NCBI RefSeq assembly: GCF_900564145.1
Contig: NZ_UOOB01000001.1
Location: forward strand, 2,048,754-2,112,753
Direction of reading: 5' to 3'
Length of the DNA stretch: 64,000 nucleotides
From: Comamonas sp. lk
Lineage (GTDB): Bacteria > Pseudomonadota > Gammaproteobacteria > Burkholderiales > Burkholderiaceae_C
Part shown: piece after piece, positions 34,527-43,726 of the stretch
How positions within the stretch are numbered: position 1 is the stretch's first letter
How the letters are laid out: each line of letters opens with the position of its first letter
Translations under genes and position numbers: made by a program
Notes under the pieces: model-generated
What the model was told of the DNA's origin: nothing
Database searches by the model: none
Seen by the model: the letters and a program-made list of their open reading frames with translations, nothing else

Positions 34527-37172
34527 ATGTCCCAGTCTGCTACTCCCTCCACCGTTGGCGAGTCCTCCGCTTCAGGCGAAGATGCGTCGGCCGTGCCGGT
34601 CCAGGTCGGAGCCGTTGCGCCCGCCAAGCCCTATGCCGGGGCTCCGATTGAAGTGGAGGGCGATGCCTTGAGCCCGCGTTCCCGCAGCGTCCCTGCACCC
34701 TGGGGCCGCTTGGACAGGCGCGAACTTGAATCTGCGCTGCCGGGCCTGATGCAGCTGGCCGCCATGGTTCCGGCGCTGCGCCTGCTGGCCGGGCTGATGA
34801 TTGCCACGCTGGTCATCGCGGCACTGTATTTCGGGCGCGAGCTGCTGATTCCGCTGGCGCTGGCCATGTTGTTTGGCTTTTTGCTGGACCCTGCCGTCTC
34901 GCGGCTCAAGCGCTGGGGCTTGCCGCGCATGGCTTCGGCGATTGTGGTTGTCGCGATTGCTCTGGCTGCGCTGGGCGGCCTGGGTATGTACTTGGGCAGC
35001 CAGGTTCAGCAGCTCAGCACCGATTTGCCGACCTATCAATCCACCATTCGAGACAAGCTGCGCAGTCTGCGCAAAAGTGCCAACATGCCCAGCGCCTGGG
35101 ATGGTGTGTTCAAAACCTATAACACGGTGGAGAAAGAGATTTCCAGGCCGGAAGGCGCTGCGCCGCGGGTGCAAAAGGTCGAAATCCAGACGGCCCAATC
35201 CAATCCAACTACCCGCTTGCTGCAATGGCTGGGCCGTATCGCCGAGCCCGTGACCACGGCGGGCATCGTGCTGCTGTTTGTGATTCTGATTTTGCTGGAC
35301 CGCGATGATTTGCGTGATCGGCTGCTGAGGCTGATGGGCGGCAATCTGCATGTGGCCACCGATGCGCTGGATGAGGCGTCCCAGCGCATAGGCAAGTATC
35401 TGCGCATGCAGTTCATCGTGAATGTGAGCTATGGCGTGCCGCTGGCAGCCGGTCTGTGGCTGATTGGCGTGCCTGGCGCCATTTTGTGGGGGGTGCTGGG
35501 GGCCATCATGCGGTTTGTGCCCTATGTGGGGCCCATGCTGTCGGCCGTATTTCCGCTGGCGCTGGCGTTTACCGTCGATCCGGGCTGGAATATGTTTCTG
35601 CTGACGCTGAGCCTGATCCTGCTGCTGGAGCTGATCAGTAACAACGTGATCGAGCCCTGGCTTTACGGCGCCAGCACCGGGCTTTCCACCTTGTCCATCA
35701 TCGTCGCCGCCACGTTCTGGACAGCGCTTTGGGGGCCTATCGGCCTGATTCTCTCCACGCCGCTGACGGTTTGTCTGCTGGTGCTGGGGCGCAATATTCC
35801 CGCGCTCAAGTTCATGGAAGTGCTGCTGGGCAGTGAGCCCGTGCTGGGGCCGCAGCAAAGGCTTTACCAACGCTTGCTGGCCGATAACGTGGATGACGCC
35901 ATAGGCATGGCGCTTGATGCGGTGCAGGCCCAGCTGCCGGCCAGACCCACGCAAAAAGACAAGGCCCAGGCCGTGGGCAGCTTCTACGACGAAGTGGCGA
36001 TTCCTGCACTGCGCATCGCAACCCAGCAGCATCTGGAGTCGGCCACGGCAGAGCATCGTTTGCGCTTGTCCAGCGGCATGGATGCACTGATCGACGAGCT
36101 GCAGGACCACTATGCGCCGGCTCTTTTGCCGGCAGATGCGCCAGGGCCGCAGAGACGCTTGCGTATTCATTGCGCTGGCGTGCGCTGGGAGGTGGATGCC
36201 CTGGCGGCGGCCATGGTGGCCCACGCCGAAAGACTGCATGGACATGAGGTCAGCTGCTCGGAATGGGCGCTGGCCGCAGACCCTTTGCTGGCGCAGCGCA
36301 GTGCCAAGGCCGTACTGGCGGACAGCGACTGGGTGCAGAGCATGCAAACCACGGATTTGCTGGTGCTCTCCATCTTCAATCATCAGCCCCAGGGCACGGC
36401 GCGACGCATGGTGCGCCGTATACGCCGCTACTGGCCGCATATGCGCGTGGTTCTGGTGCTGTGGAATGCGCCTCAGGTTGCTGCAGACCCGGACTTTGCG
36501 GCGCAGTGTGGTGCCCAGGCCTGCGTGACCAGCTTGCGTGAGTTGAGGTTATGGGTGGATGCCATGCAAAGCGCTGACATGGACGAGGGCGTGATTGCCG
36601 CCCCCATTTCTGAAAACGACAGGGAGCGGGTAGAGGTTTTGCATGGCAGCGGCGTGCTGGATGAGGGTTTTACGCCGCTGTATCACGAGGCAGCGCAAAA
36701 GGCTGCTAATGCCTTCAACACCCGGTGGGCGCAGATTGCCTGGGTGGATTCGCAAGAGGTTCTGACGCCGGGCAGTCTGCTGCCTATGCCGCCATCCCAG
36801 GTGCTGAATGGCCAGAGCGCAGGCATCCCCCGGGCTGAGAGCATCTGTTCCTATGTGATTTATGACGGAACGGCCATCGTCATCGGAGACATTGCCCGCG
36901 ACCCGCGTTTTGCCGGCAATCAACGCTTGCTGGATTTGCAGGTGCGCTTTTATGCTGGCGTGCCTTTGACCGACAGAAAAGGCCAGCTGCTGGGCTGCTT
37001 TGCGGTACTCGACGACAAGCCCAGAAACATGTCGGAAGGCGAGCTGGAGCTGCTGAGCTCCATGGCCAGGCAGCTGATGGAGGATGTCAGAGCCGCTCAA
37101 AAGCAAGGTGGCAGTAGCGCACAAAGTACGCCCAGCATGCAAGCAGAGAGCGATAGCAAGCCATTGGTTTGA
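34527..37172 (+). CDS. AI-2E family (PerM-like) membrane protein fused to a C-terminal GAF domain
   Basis: An 881-residue protein. Residues about 85-430 form an AI-2E/PerM transporter domain with about eight hydrophobic segments (LLAGLMIATLVIAALYFG, TTAGIVLLFVILILLDRDD, GAIMRFVPYVGPMLSAVFPL, GPIGLILSTPLTVCLLVLG). Residues about 440-690 are soluble and not recognised. Residues about 704-855 look like a GAF domain (AQIAWVDSQEVLTPG, ICSYVIYDGTAIVIGDIARDPRFAGN, VRFYAGVPLTDRKGQLLGCFAVLD). Ordinary family members end near residue 370, so the C-terminal half is an unusual addition suggesting ligand-gated transport or signalling. ATG 34527 is preferred over TTG 34521. Confidence 0.85.
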   Translation: MSQSATPSTVGESSASGEDASAVPVQVGAVAPAKPYAGAPIEVEGDALSPRSRSVPAPWGRLDRRELESALPGLMQLAAMVPALRLLAGLMIATLVIAALYFGRELLIPLALAMLFGFLLDPAVSRLKRWGLPRMASAIVVVAIALAALGGLGMYLGSQVQQLSTDLPTYQSTIRDKLRSLRKSANMPSAWDGVFKTYNTVEKEISRPEGAAPRVQKVEIQTAQSNPTTRLLQWLGRIAEPVTTAGIVLLFVILILLDRDDLRDRLLRLMGGNLHVATDALDEASQRIGKYLRMQFIVNVSYGVPLAAGLWLIGVPGAILWGVLGAIMRFVPYVGPMLSAVFPLALAFTVDPGWNMFLLTLSLILLLELISNNVIEPWLYGASTGLSTLSIIVAATFWTALWGPIGLILSTPLTVCLLVLGRNIPALKFMEVLLGSEPVLGPQQRLYQRLLADNVDDAIGMALDAVQAQLPARPTQKDKAQAVGSFYDEVAIPALRIATQQHLESATAEHRLRLSSGMDALIDELQDHYAPALLPADAPGPQRRLRIHCAGVRWEVDALAAAMVAHAERLHGHEVSCSEWALAADPLLAQRSAKAVLADSDWVQSMQTTDLLVLSIFNHQPQGTARRMVRRIRRYWPHMRVVLVLWNAPQVAADPDFAAQCGAQACVTSLRELRLWVDAMQSADMDEGVIAAPISENDRERVEVLHGSGVLDEGFTPLYHEAAQKAANAFNTRWAQIAWVDSQEVLTPGSLLPMPPSQVLNGQSAGIPRAESICSYVIYDGTAIVIGDIARDPRFAGNQRLLDLQVRFYAGVPLTDRKGQLLGCFAVLDDKPRNMSEGELELLSSMARQLMEDVRAAQKQGGSSAQSTPSMQAESDSKPLV

Positions 37173-37187
37173 TTTGCTATTTTTTTG
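37153..37187 (+). terminator. Terminator overlapping the end of the AI-2E/GAF gene
   Basis: ATAGCAA (37153-37159, inside the last codons) pairs with TTGCTAT (37174-37180), followed by seven T. The convergent alcohol dehydrogenase gene ends 60 bases further on. Confidence 0.5.
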
Positions 37188-37232
37188 ATGGCTGCAATCG
37201 CTTGCCTTTAAAGGGTAGGCATTGGATTTATC

Positions 37233-38369
37233 TTACATGGAGCTGCTCAGCAGCAGCTGGTAGTCCTCCACCGACGCAAGGCGTGGATTGGTGGCGTGGC
37301 AATGGTCTTTGAGCGCGCCGCCAATCACGGCATCAAACTGCGAGCGCTCCACGCCCATGGCCGCAAGCCCGGTCGGCAGGCCCAGGCGTGCATTCATGTC
37401 GCGGATGGCATCGGGAATGTCGCTGCCGCTGCTCAGGCCCATGGCGTGGGCCATGCGGTTGAGACGGTTATCGCGCTGCACGCTTTCGGCCTGTGCATTG
37501 AAGAGCACGACTACGGGCAGAAACATGGCGTTGAGCGTGCCGTGGTGCAGGCGCGGGTTCACGCCGCCCAGGCTGTGACTCAGGCTGTGCACGCAGCCCA
37601 GCCCTTTTTGAAATGCCATCGCACCTTGCATGCTGGCACTCATCAACTGGCGGCGCGCTTCGCCGTCATTGCCGTTACGTGTGGCACGTTCGATGTGCGC
37701 CCAGCCGCGGGCCAGGCCATCCAGGGCAATGCCGTCCGCCGGTGGATTGAAGGCAGCGGCCATAAAGGTTTCCATGCAGTGGGCAATGGCATCCATGCCG
37801 GTGGCTGCCGTCAGCATGGGCGGCAGGCCGTAGGTAAGTTCGGGATCGCAAATGGCGGCCTTGGGAACCAGATGCCAGCTGTGAAAGCCCAGCTTGCGGT
37901 GGTCATCCACGATGATGATGGCGCCGCGTGCCACCTCGCTGCCGGTGCCGCTGGTCGTGGGTACGGCAATCAGCGGCGCTACGCGCTCGCTGATGCGCGG
38001 CGATCCACCCTCTATCGTGGCGTAATGCGCCAACGGGCCGTCATGGGTGGCGGCAATCGCCACGCCCTTGGCACAGTCGATGGCGCTGCCGCCGCCCACG
38101 GCGATCAGCCCGTCGCAGCCATGCTGGCGGTAGAGCGCGGCAGCGGCGCGCACGGCCGCTTCCGTAGGGTTGGAGGGGGTCTGGTCGAACACGATATATG
38201 GCAGATCGCCAAGAGCATCCAGCGCCTTTTGCAGCACGCCTGCGGCTTTGACGCCCTGGTCGGTGACGATCAGCGGGCGGGCGATGCCCACGCGTTCGCA
38301 CTCCTGGCGTAGAAGGCGAACAGCGCCGAAATCAAATTGAATCTGGGTAACGTAGTTGATGAAGGCCAT
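37233..38369 (-). CDS. Iron-containing alcohol dehydrogenase
   Basis: A 378-residue NAD(P)-dependent alcohol dehydrogenase of the iron-activated (type III) family. GGGSAIDCAKG near residue 95 and VPTTSGTGSEVARGAII near residue 140 form the nucleotide-binding region. The C-terminal half has GCVHSLSHSLGGVNPRLHHGTLNAMFLP with the metal-binding histidines. ATG 38369 (MAFINYVTQ) matches the family; an upstream TTG adds 13 residues. Substrate unknown. It is the last ordinary gene before the Tn7-like remnant, whose end lies about 120 bases upstream of its start. Confidence 0.87.
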   Translation of the reverse strand: MAFINYVTQIQFDFGAVRLLRQECERVGIARPLIVTDQGVKAAGVLQKALDALGDLPYIVFDQTPSNPTEAAVRAAAALYRQHGCDGLIAVGGGSAIDCAKGVAIAATHDGPLAHYATIEGGSPRISERVAPLIAVPTTSGTGSEVARGAIIIVDDHRKLGFHSWHLVPKAAICDPELTYGLPPMLTAATGMDAIAHCMETFMAAAFNPPADGIALDGLARGWAHIERATRNGNDGEARRQLMSASMQGAMAFQKGLGCVHSLSHSLGGVNPRLHHGTLNAMFLPVVVLFNAQAESVQRDNRLNRMAHAMGLSSGSDIPDAIRDMNARLGLPTGLAAMGVERSQFDAVIGGALKDHCHATNPRLASVEDYQLLLSSSM

Positions 38370-38498
38370 GGCGTGCAGCGTTTGAAGCGAAGCAGGAAAT
38401 AGCTCCAATCTAAAAGCCTCATGCTGCAGTGCAAAGAAAGCAAACCCTCAATGTGCGTGATTTTCGTCGCGGCGGAGACAGGGGCTATTATTCTGGGT

Positions 38499-38594
38499 AA
38501 ATAAAGTCGCAAACTCGCAAATAAAGTCGCAAACACCGACCTAGCATTCATGCGGGTTTGCGGGGGACAGTGGTGCAGAACTAAAGTCGTAAAC
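38499..38594 (+). repeat. Three repeats resembling Tn7 TnsB-binding sites (transposon end)
   Basis: AAATAAAGTCGCAAAC occurs exactly at 38499-38514 and 38519-38534, and AACTAAAGTCGTAAAC at 38579-38594; the spacings are 20 and 60 bases. The Tn7 end repeat contains AATAAAGTCTTAAACT, which matches closely. All three point the same way, as at one end of a Tn7-like element with the transposon body to the right, where a tnsD/tniQ gene remnant lies. The expected terminal TGT is not seen about 12 bases outside site 1, so the extreme end may be decayed. Confidence 0.7.
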
Positions 38595-38820
38595 TCGCTC
38601 GCTTCAAAAAAATAGCTCCCATGGAGGTCTTTTTTGGAGGGGGAGTAGATTGCCTTCAAGTCGCTAGCGTCTCTGTTCGGCGCATGTCCAAGAGATGACA
38701 CCAGAAAGCATGCTGTTGACTCCTACTTAATTACGCGAGGCGCATCTGAGAGGGGCGGCCACAATTGGCCCAAAGAGGAAGCCAACAAGATCTTGCAATC
38801 CAAATCGGTGCTGCTAGATT

Positions 38821-40318
38821 ATGTTGATGCCGCTTGATGATGGTGTCTCTATCCAGCTTCCACTCCTGGATTGGCTCCAGGATGAGACCTGCTTTAGCCT
38901 TGCGAGCCGCCATCACTACCTATGGGGGTATCCAAGCTCGGAAAGCACTTGTGAGCTGTTGTTTGCACATGCGCGTGGTGGCGTGCAACATGATTTACCT
39001 AATAACCTTCAGACCTTCGTTGAGCGTACGAACGGTAGGGTAGGTGACACAGGGCGTGTTGCCCGTGAACACACCTTGCTGAAGTTTTATCAAGCCTTCA
39101 TTTCCGCTGGAGATCGTGAGGATGCAGTCAACTGTTTGGCCGGCTCCAATGTGGCGCGGTTGAAGCTTCGTCTAGGCATCCTTTCAAGCCGCTTCAGGGC
39201 AAGTCATCCGCTTAAAGCTTGCCCTGCTTGCATCAATGAAGACGTGCGAAACGTCGGGTGGGCCTATTGGCATCTTCGCCACCAGTACCCTGGAGTTTGG
39301 GTATGCACAAAGCACCAGCAACTCCTCTCCCAGTCCGTTTACAAATCGACTGGACTAAAGCGCTTCAATTGGTTGTTACCAAGTTGTCATCTGCTACAGA
39401 GCGCAATAGAGGGCCAGGCCTCGATGCCGGACAAGACATTCGCGTTGCTCTGGCGTCTGGCACAGCTCATTGAGGAGATCGTGGAGGGCGGTGCGATAAG
39501 GCCCTTGTTGGCTCCGCAATTGAATGAGGTTTACTCGGGTGAGCTTGCTCGTCGAGGGTGGGTGACCCATGGGGGTTACCTTCGGCTTGCGCAGCTCTCC
39601 AGCGCCTTTCTCGAATATGCCGCTCCACTTGGGAAGGTTGCAGAGTTCGCAAGGCTTCCCATCGATACGGACGCTGCGGCGATGCAATTAGGGCGATTGC
39701 TGCATCCATCAAGAACAGGGACGCATCCGCTGAGCCACTTGTTGGTGATTCACTGGTTGTTTGGCAGTGCATCCAAGTTCAGAGAAGCTCAATCCATTAA
39801 CCCGCAATCCCAAAAGTTGTGCTCCTTTTGCTTCGCTGATTCCTGGCAGCCGGTGGGTCTTGACGTCATTGCGCAGCCAGGTCATGCGCGCTCAATCGAC
39901 TTGACTGCGGTGACTCAAGCTTGCGGAGGTGTTGGCTCAGAGACTCAAGCCACCACATTGCAGGGAGGTGATGCATTCACCGTAGGGCAGGACGTTTCAC
40001 CGTCAGTGCTCCCCGCAATTGATGCTGCAGCGAGCAGGAAACTACGCCGTGGCAAAGGTGATGCCGAGATTGCTGTGCAGATGGGTGTCTCGATGGAGGT
40101 AATCTCACAGATTGAGTTGCCCGAAGATGATGCTCGTTCCAGTCGGAACCAAGCTCAAAAGGACAAAACAGATAGGAGAGACCAGGAGCGAGCTATCTGG
40201 CTTAGCTTGTTGGAAGCTTCAGGCTTTCGAGGCATCACTTGGATGATCAAAAAGGCGCCGAGCACTCATACATGGCTTTATCGCAATGATCGCGTTTGGC
40301 TAGACAAGCACAAGCCGC
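38821..40318 (+). pseudogene. TnsD/TniQ family transposition protein, 5' part (interrupted by IS3 element)
   Basis: The first 499 codons of a TnsD-like target-selection protein. It opens like TniQ (LPLLDWLQDETCFSLASRHHYLWG). A zinc-finger block follows at residues about 134-170 (CPAC ... YWHLRHQYPGVWVCTKHQQLL). The C-terminal THTWLYRNDRVWLDKHK matches the AWLYRHDRDWL region of Tn7 TnsD. The open frame runs 8 codons into the inserted IS and stops at 40344. Joined to the 3' piece after the IS it would give 587 codons in frame. The piece has no transposase partner (tnsA, tnsB, tnsC) in the window, so it is a remnant. Base composition is AT-richer than the neighbours, a sign of transfer. Confidence 0.8.
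39685..40318 (+). repeat. 634-bp direct repeat, left copy (inside tnsD)
   Basis: Matches 41549-42182 at a constant offset of 1864 bases without any insertion or deletion. I counted 31 mismatches by eye (about 95% identity). It ends exactly at the left end of the IS element. Confidence 0.85.
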
Positions 40319-40381
40319 TGAATCGACCAACTTTTTGTAGATAGTTCACAGCCTCCTATTTCCGTTCAAATAGGAGTCCAT

Positions 40382-40660
40382 ATGAACGCACAACGCTACC
40401 CAGAAGAATTCAGGATTGAGGCCGTCAAGCAAATCTTGGAACACGGCCACAGCGCAGCCGACGTCTCACGCCGTTTAGGCGTGAGCACGCATAGTCTGTA
40501 TAAGTGGATTCGACTGCAGCAAATCCCCGCAGCTCAGCGGCAGGAGCAAGTCAGTCAAAGCGAAGAATTACGCCGTATCAAAGCAGAACTCAAAAGGGTC
40601 ACCGAGGAGCGTGACATCCTAAAAAAAGCGGCGGCGTACTTCGCTCGCCAGTGCGACTGA
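40382..40660 (+). CDS. IS3-family transposase OrfA
   Basis: A 92-residue DNA-binding protein with an N-terminal helix-turn-helix (YPEEFRIEAVKQILEHGHSAADVSRRLGVSTHSLYKWI) and a C-terminal leucine-zipper-like helix (EELRRIKAELKRVTEERDILKK). Family members bind the IS ends and regulate transposition. A run of seven A at 40621-40627, read CTA AAA AAA GCG, is a slippery site where a -1 shift makes the OrfAB transposase. Confidence 0.92.
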   Translation: MNAQRYPEEFRIEAVKQILEHGHSAADVSRRLGVSTHSLYKWIRLQQIPAAQRQEQVSQSEELRRIKAELKRVTEERDILKKAAAYFARQCD

Positions 40661-41532
40661 AGTACGCCTTCATTGCCAAGCACCAGTTGATTTACAGCGT
40701 TGTGCGCATGTGCCGGGTGCTGCAATTGCACCCCAGTGGTTACTACGCTTGGAGGGTTCGGCCGCTCAGTCAACGTGCGGCCGATGACCAGCGTCTATTG
40801 GGCCTTCTAAAGCAGGCATGGCTAGAAAGCGGTGGCGTATATGGCTACCGCAAGTTGACATTGGACATGCGTGACTTAGGCGAGACCTGCAGCAGGCACC
40901 GGGTAGCAAGACTGCTGCGCTGTGAGGGATTAAAGGCTCAGCGAGGCTACGGACGACGCCCTCGTGTGCGAGGAGGTGCTCCAGCAGTCGTGGCTCCCAA
41001 CTTACTATCGCAGCAGTTCACCGTGCATGCTCCGAACAAAGTCTGGGTGACTGATATCACCTATATCAGCACTCATGAGGGGTGGCTGTACCTGGCAACG
41101 GTAATTGACCTGTTCTCACGCCAAGTTGTTGGCTGGGCAACAGGTAGCCGCATTGATACCCAGCTGCCCTTGGATGCATTGCATATGGCGCTCTGGCGTA
41201 GAAGACCATGCAATACCGTGACCGTGCACTCTGACCAAGGCTGCCAATTTACAAGCCATGAATGGCAGCGCTTCCTTGCTAGCCACAACCTGCAATCGAG
41301 TATGAGCAGGCGAGGAAACTGTCACGACAACGCAGTTGCTGAAAGTTTTTTTCAGTTGCTTAAGCGGGAGCGCATCCGCAGAAAAACCTATCCTACGAGG
41401 CAAGAGGCGCACAGCGATGTCTTCAGCTACATCGAAATGTTCTACAACCCCATTCGCAGACATTCGTCTGCTGATGGTCTGTCTCCAATAGAGTTTGAGA
41501 GACGTAATTCCGTGAGGCTGGCAGCTATCTAA
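40651..41532 (+). CDS. IS3-family transposase OrfB (DDE integrase domain)
   Basis: A 293-residue catalytic part. HTH_21-type segment SGGVYGYRKLTLDMRDLG is near residue 63. The rve core has Asp in VWVTDITYIS, Asp in TVHSDQGCQFTS and Glu in NAVAESFFQLLKRE, the DDE triad. The frame is -1 to orfA and stays open back to the A7 slippery run at 40621, so the real product is probably an OrfAB fusion; the listed GTG start is the first possible independent one. Confidence 0.93.
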   Translation: MRLKYAFIAKHQLIYSVVRMCRVLQLHPSGYYAWRVRPLSQRAADDQRLLGLLKQAWLESGGVYGYRKLTLDMRDLGETCSRHRVARLLRCEGLKAQRGYGRRPRVRGGAPAVVAPNLLSQQFTVHAPNKVWVTDITYISTHEGWLYLATVIDLFSRQVVGWATGSRIDTQLPLDALHMALWRRRPCNTVTVHSDQGCQFTSHEWQRFLASHNLQSSMSRRGNCHDNAVAESFFQLLKRERIRRKTYPTRQEAHSDVFSYIEMFYNPIRRHSSADGLSPIEFERRNSVRLAAI

Positions 41533-41548
41533 AAAAATCTGGTCGATT

Positions 41549-42182
41549 CAATTAGGGCGATTGCTGCATCCATCAAGAACAGGGACGCATCCGCTGAGCC
41601 ACTTGTTGGTGATTCACTGGTTGTTTGGCAGTGCATCCACGTTCAGAGAAGCTCAATCCAACACCCCGCAACCCCAAAAGTTGTGCTCCTTTGGTTTCGC
41701 TGATTCCTTGCAGCCGGCGGATATTGACGTCATTGCGCAGCCAGGTCAGGGGCACTCAATCGACTTGACTGCGGTGACTCAAGCTTGCAAAGGTATTGGC
41801 TCAGAGACTCAAGCCACCACATTGCAGGGAGGTGATGCATTCACCGTAGGGCAGGACGTTTCACCGTTAATGCTCCCCGCAATTGATGCTGCAGCGAGCC
41901 GGAAACTACGCCTTTGCAAAGGTGATGCCGAGATTGCTGTGCAGATGGGTGTCTCGTTGGAGGCAATCTCACAGATTGAGTTGCCCGAAGATGATGCTCG
42001 TTCCAGTCGGAACCAAGCTCAAAAGGACAAAACAGATAGGAGAGACCAGGAGCGAGCTATCTGGCTTAGCTTATTGAAAGCTTCAGGCTTTCGAGGCATC
42101 ACTTGGATGATTAAAAAGGCGCAGAGCACTCATACTTGGCTTTATCGCAATGATCGCATTTGGCTAGACAAGTACAAGCCGC
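41549..42182 (+). repeat. 634-bp direct repeat, right copy (inside the tnsD 3' part)
   Basis: Starts at the right end of the IS and corresponds base for base to 39685-40318. The two bases CA at its start also belong to the IS end, so the true junction may be at 41551. Confidence 0.85.
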
Positions 42183-42445
42183 CCTTCCTGCCTAAAGGAG
42201 CAAAGGTAAGAGGAGTGACTGTGGATTGGGACGCTCGTGACAAACTCTTAAGTAGCTTGGTGCGGGACACCACGCTGTTGTTGCTCAAAGAGCAGGGTGC
42301 TCGGCGTATCTTTTTCTGGCAGCTGTATCAAAAGATCCCGGAACTTCTTGCCAAGAAAGATTCTTTGCATCGGTTGCCGCTTACACGACAGGCGGTTCAG
42401 GATGCTTTGGGAGCTCATCAAAGTTTCAGAAAAATGCTGGATTGA
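41551..42445 (+). pseudogene. TnsD/TniQ family transposition protein, 3' part (second, diverged copy)
   Basis: An open frame from the IS end to a stop at 42445. It repeats the last 210 residues of the 5' piece with about 20 changes, then continues into the C-terminal domain missing there (GVTVDWDARDKLLSSLVRDTTLLLLKEQG and a helical end). The matching Tn7 TnsD region reads RVDWNQRDRIAVRQLL, so this is the true TnsD C-terminus. It lacks its own start and N-terminal half. First possible ATG-like start is 41561, without a ribosome binding site. Confidence 0.8.
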
Positions 42446-42798
42446 TCCGGAGGGCGTCTTCTGGTTACGCTGACCTTCTTACCTTCCATCGCTGAGCATT
42501 CCGTTGCTTGTGGCCTCCGGCGTTCGGTCTGTAGCTGTCGGCTCACGCATTCTCATGGTGGCTGCTTCAGGCTGGTTGCGGCCCCTGAGCTTTGGTAAGC
42601 CTGTGACCGCTGCCATCGATACCAGACGTTGACCCGCTACCTGGCCAGACGTCCGCTGTACGCCTCAATCCGGAAACTTACTGGATCGATACAACCTGAA
42701 CGGCAGCTTTCGTAAGCTGCGAACCGGTGGTGTCGACTCATAGGAGTCAACCTACAGCGGAACTGGGAGCTCGAAAGCAGCCACTGAAAGCATCGCCT
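42446..42798. other. Non-coding stretch at the right border of the Tn7-like remnant
   Basis: No coding frame is supported. It contains an inverted pair GGCAGCTTTCG (42702-42712) and CGAAAGCAGCC (42772-42782), matching at 10 of 11 positions. Between them lies a small hairpin GACTC-ATAG-GAGTC. This may be debris of another mobile element; no further TnsB-like repeats were seen here. Confidence 0.4.
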
Positions 42799-43575
42799 CT
42801 AAGCCGAAATCTGCGAGAAATCAGGTGCTCTTTTCTGTGCAAAGGCAGCAAAGGCTTCGCGAGCTTCAGGGCTCTTGAGGCACTCGACGAACTGGGCACC
42901 TTCCAGGTCCATCTGACTTGCAACGGACTCTCTTTGTTTCATCAGACCTTTTGTCAGCTTCAATGATCCAGCGGCGCGGCTGGCAAGAAGCTGTGCAATT
43001 TTCTGGGCCTCCTGATGTAAATCCGCCGTTGGTACAACGCGATTCGCGATGCCCCAGGACGCTGCCTGCTCAGCAGTCACAGGCATGCCCAAAGCAAACA
43101 TCTCGTAAGCTCGTGCGTAGCCAATGCGGGCAGGCAGGAGCAAGCTCGAAGCCGCCTCGGGGACTAGCGCCAAATTGACGAAGGGTGTGGACAGCAGTGC
43201 ATCGTCGGCGAGAAGCACGAAGTCGCAGTGCAACAGCATTGTTGTCCCCACTCCCACGGCACGTCCGTTCACAGCTGCTACCAACGGGCGCGTTGAGCTG
43301 GCGAGAGCACGCAGAAACCGAGATGAATGGCGTTCTTCACTGCCTGCTTTCCCGGAAGCCACTGCGGAAAATTCGCCCAAATCGTTGCCAGAGGTGAACA
43401 TGCCACCTTCGCCTCGAATCACGATAACTCGAACGGATGTGTTGTTCTCGGCGCCTGCAATTGCATCAGCTAACCTCGCGTACATCGCGTTGGTCAGTGC
43501 ATTCATCTTCTCTGGTCTGTTCAGAGTGAGGGTCAAGACATTCTGGGCTGAATTGACGGTTACATGCTCAGTCAT
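42799..43575 (-). CDS. Enoyl-CoA hydratase/isomerase family protein
   Basis: A 258-residue crotonase. VRVIVIRGEGGMFTSGNDLGEF near residue 45 and VNGRAVGVGTTMLLHCDFVLL near residue 95 form the oxyanion hole. The second catalytic-loop region is FVNLALVPEAASSLLLPARIG. The first Glu of a classical hydratase is replaced (VGVGTTML) while a Glu is kept in the second loop (ALVPEAASS), a pattern closer to isomerases. Start ATG 43575 has AGGAGA upstream; the frame runs further up without family similarity. Last gene of the leftward catabolic group. Confidence 0.85.
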   Translation of the reverse strand: MTEHVTVNSAQNVLTLTLNRPEKMNALTNAMYARLADAIAGAENNTSVRVIVIRGEGGMFTSGNDLGEFSAVASGKAGSEERHSSRFLRALASSTRPLVAAVNGRAVGVGTTMLLHCDFVLLADDALLSTPFVNLALVPEAASSLLLPARIGYARAYEMFALGMPVTAEQAASWGIANRVVPTADLHQEAQKIAQLLASRAAGSLKLTKGLMKQRESVASQMDLEGAQFVECLKSPEAREAFAAFAQKRAPDFSQISA

Positions 43576-43726
43576 AGATTCTCCTGGCGGTATCGTTCGT
43601 GTCTTGCAAGCGGTGGAGCGGGGGAAAGAGACCAAGGGCGATGGCCTACCGACGTTGTCGGCTGCGCAGGAACGATGTATTTCCTTTCGACAAACCGATG
43701 CATTTGAAACAATGGAGTTAAGCGTG

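Larger units (their letters stand above)
40319..41550 (+). mobile_element. IS3-family insertion sequence, complete (1232 bp)
   Basis: Ends are imperfect inverted repeats: TGAATCGACCA at the left (40319) and its complement TGGTCGATTCA at the right (ending 41550). Similarity continues for about 26 bases (TTTTTGTAGATAG against TTTTTTTAGATAG). It carries the usual two overlapping frames, orfA and orfB. No target duplication is visible: the flanks are AGCCGC on the left and ATTAGG on the right. Both orfs look intact, so it may still be active. See the finding on the flanking repeat. Confidence 0.9.

Noticed and set aside
34572..36440. Open frame of 622 codons on the minus strand opposite the AI-2E/GAF gene
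   Set aside because: Gln/His-rich shadow of the real gene.
38499..38594. Short CRISPR array
   Set aside because: Three repeats of about 16 bases spaced 20 and 60 bases apart do not have the regular repeat-spacer layout, and no cas genes are present; the motif matches Tn7 ends.
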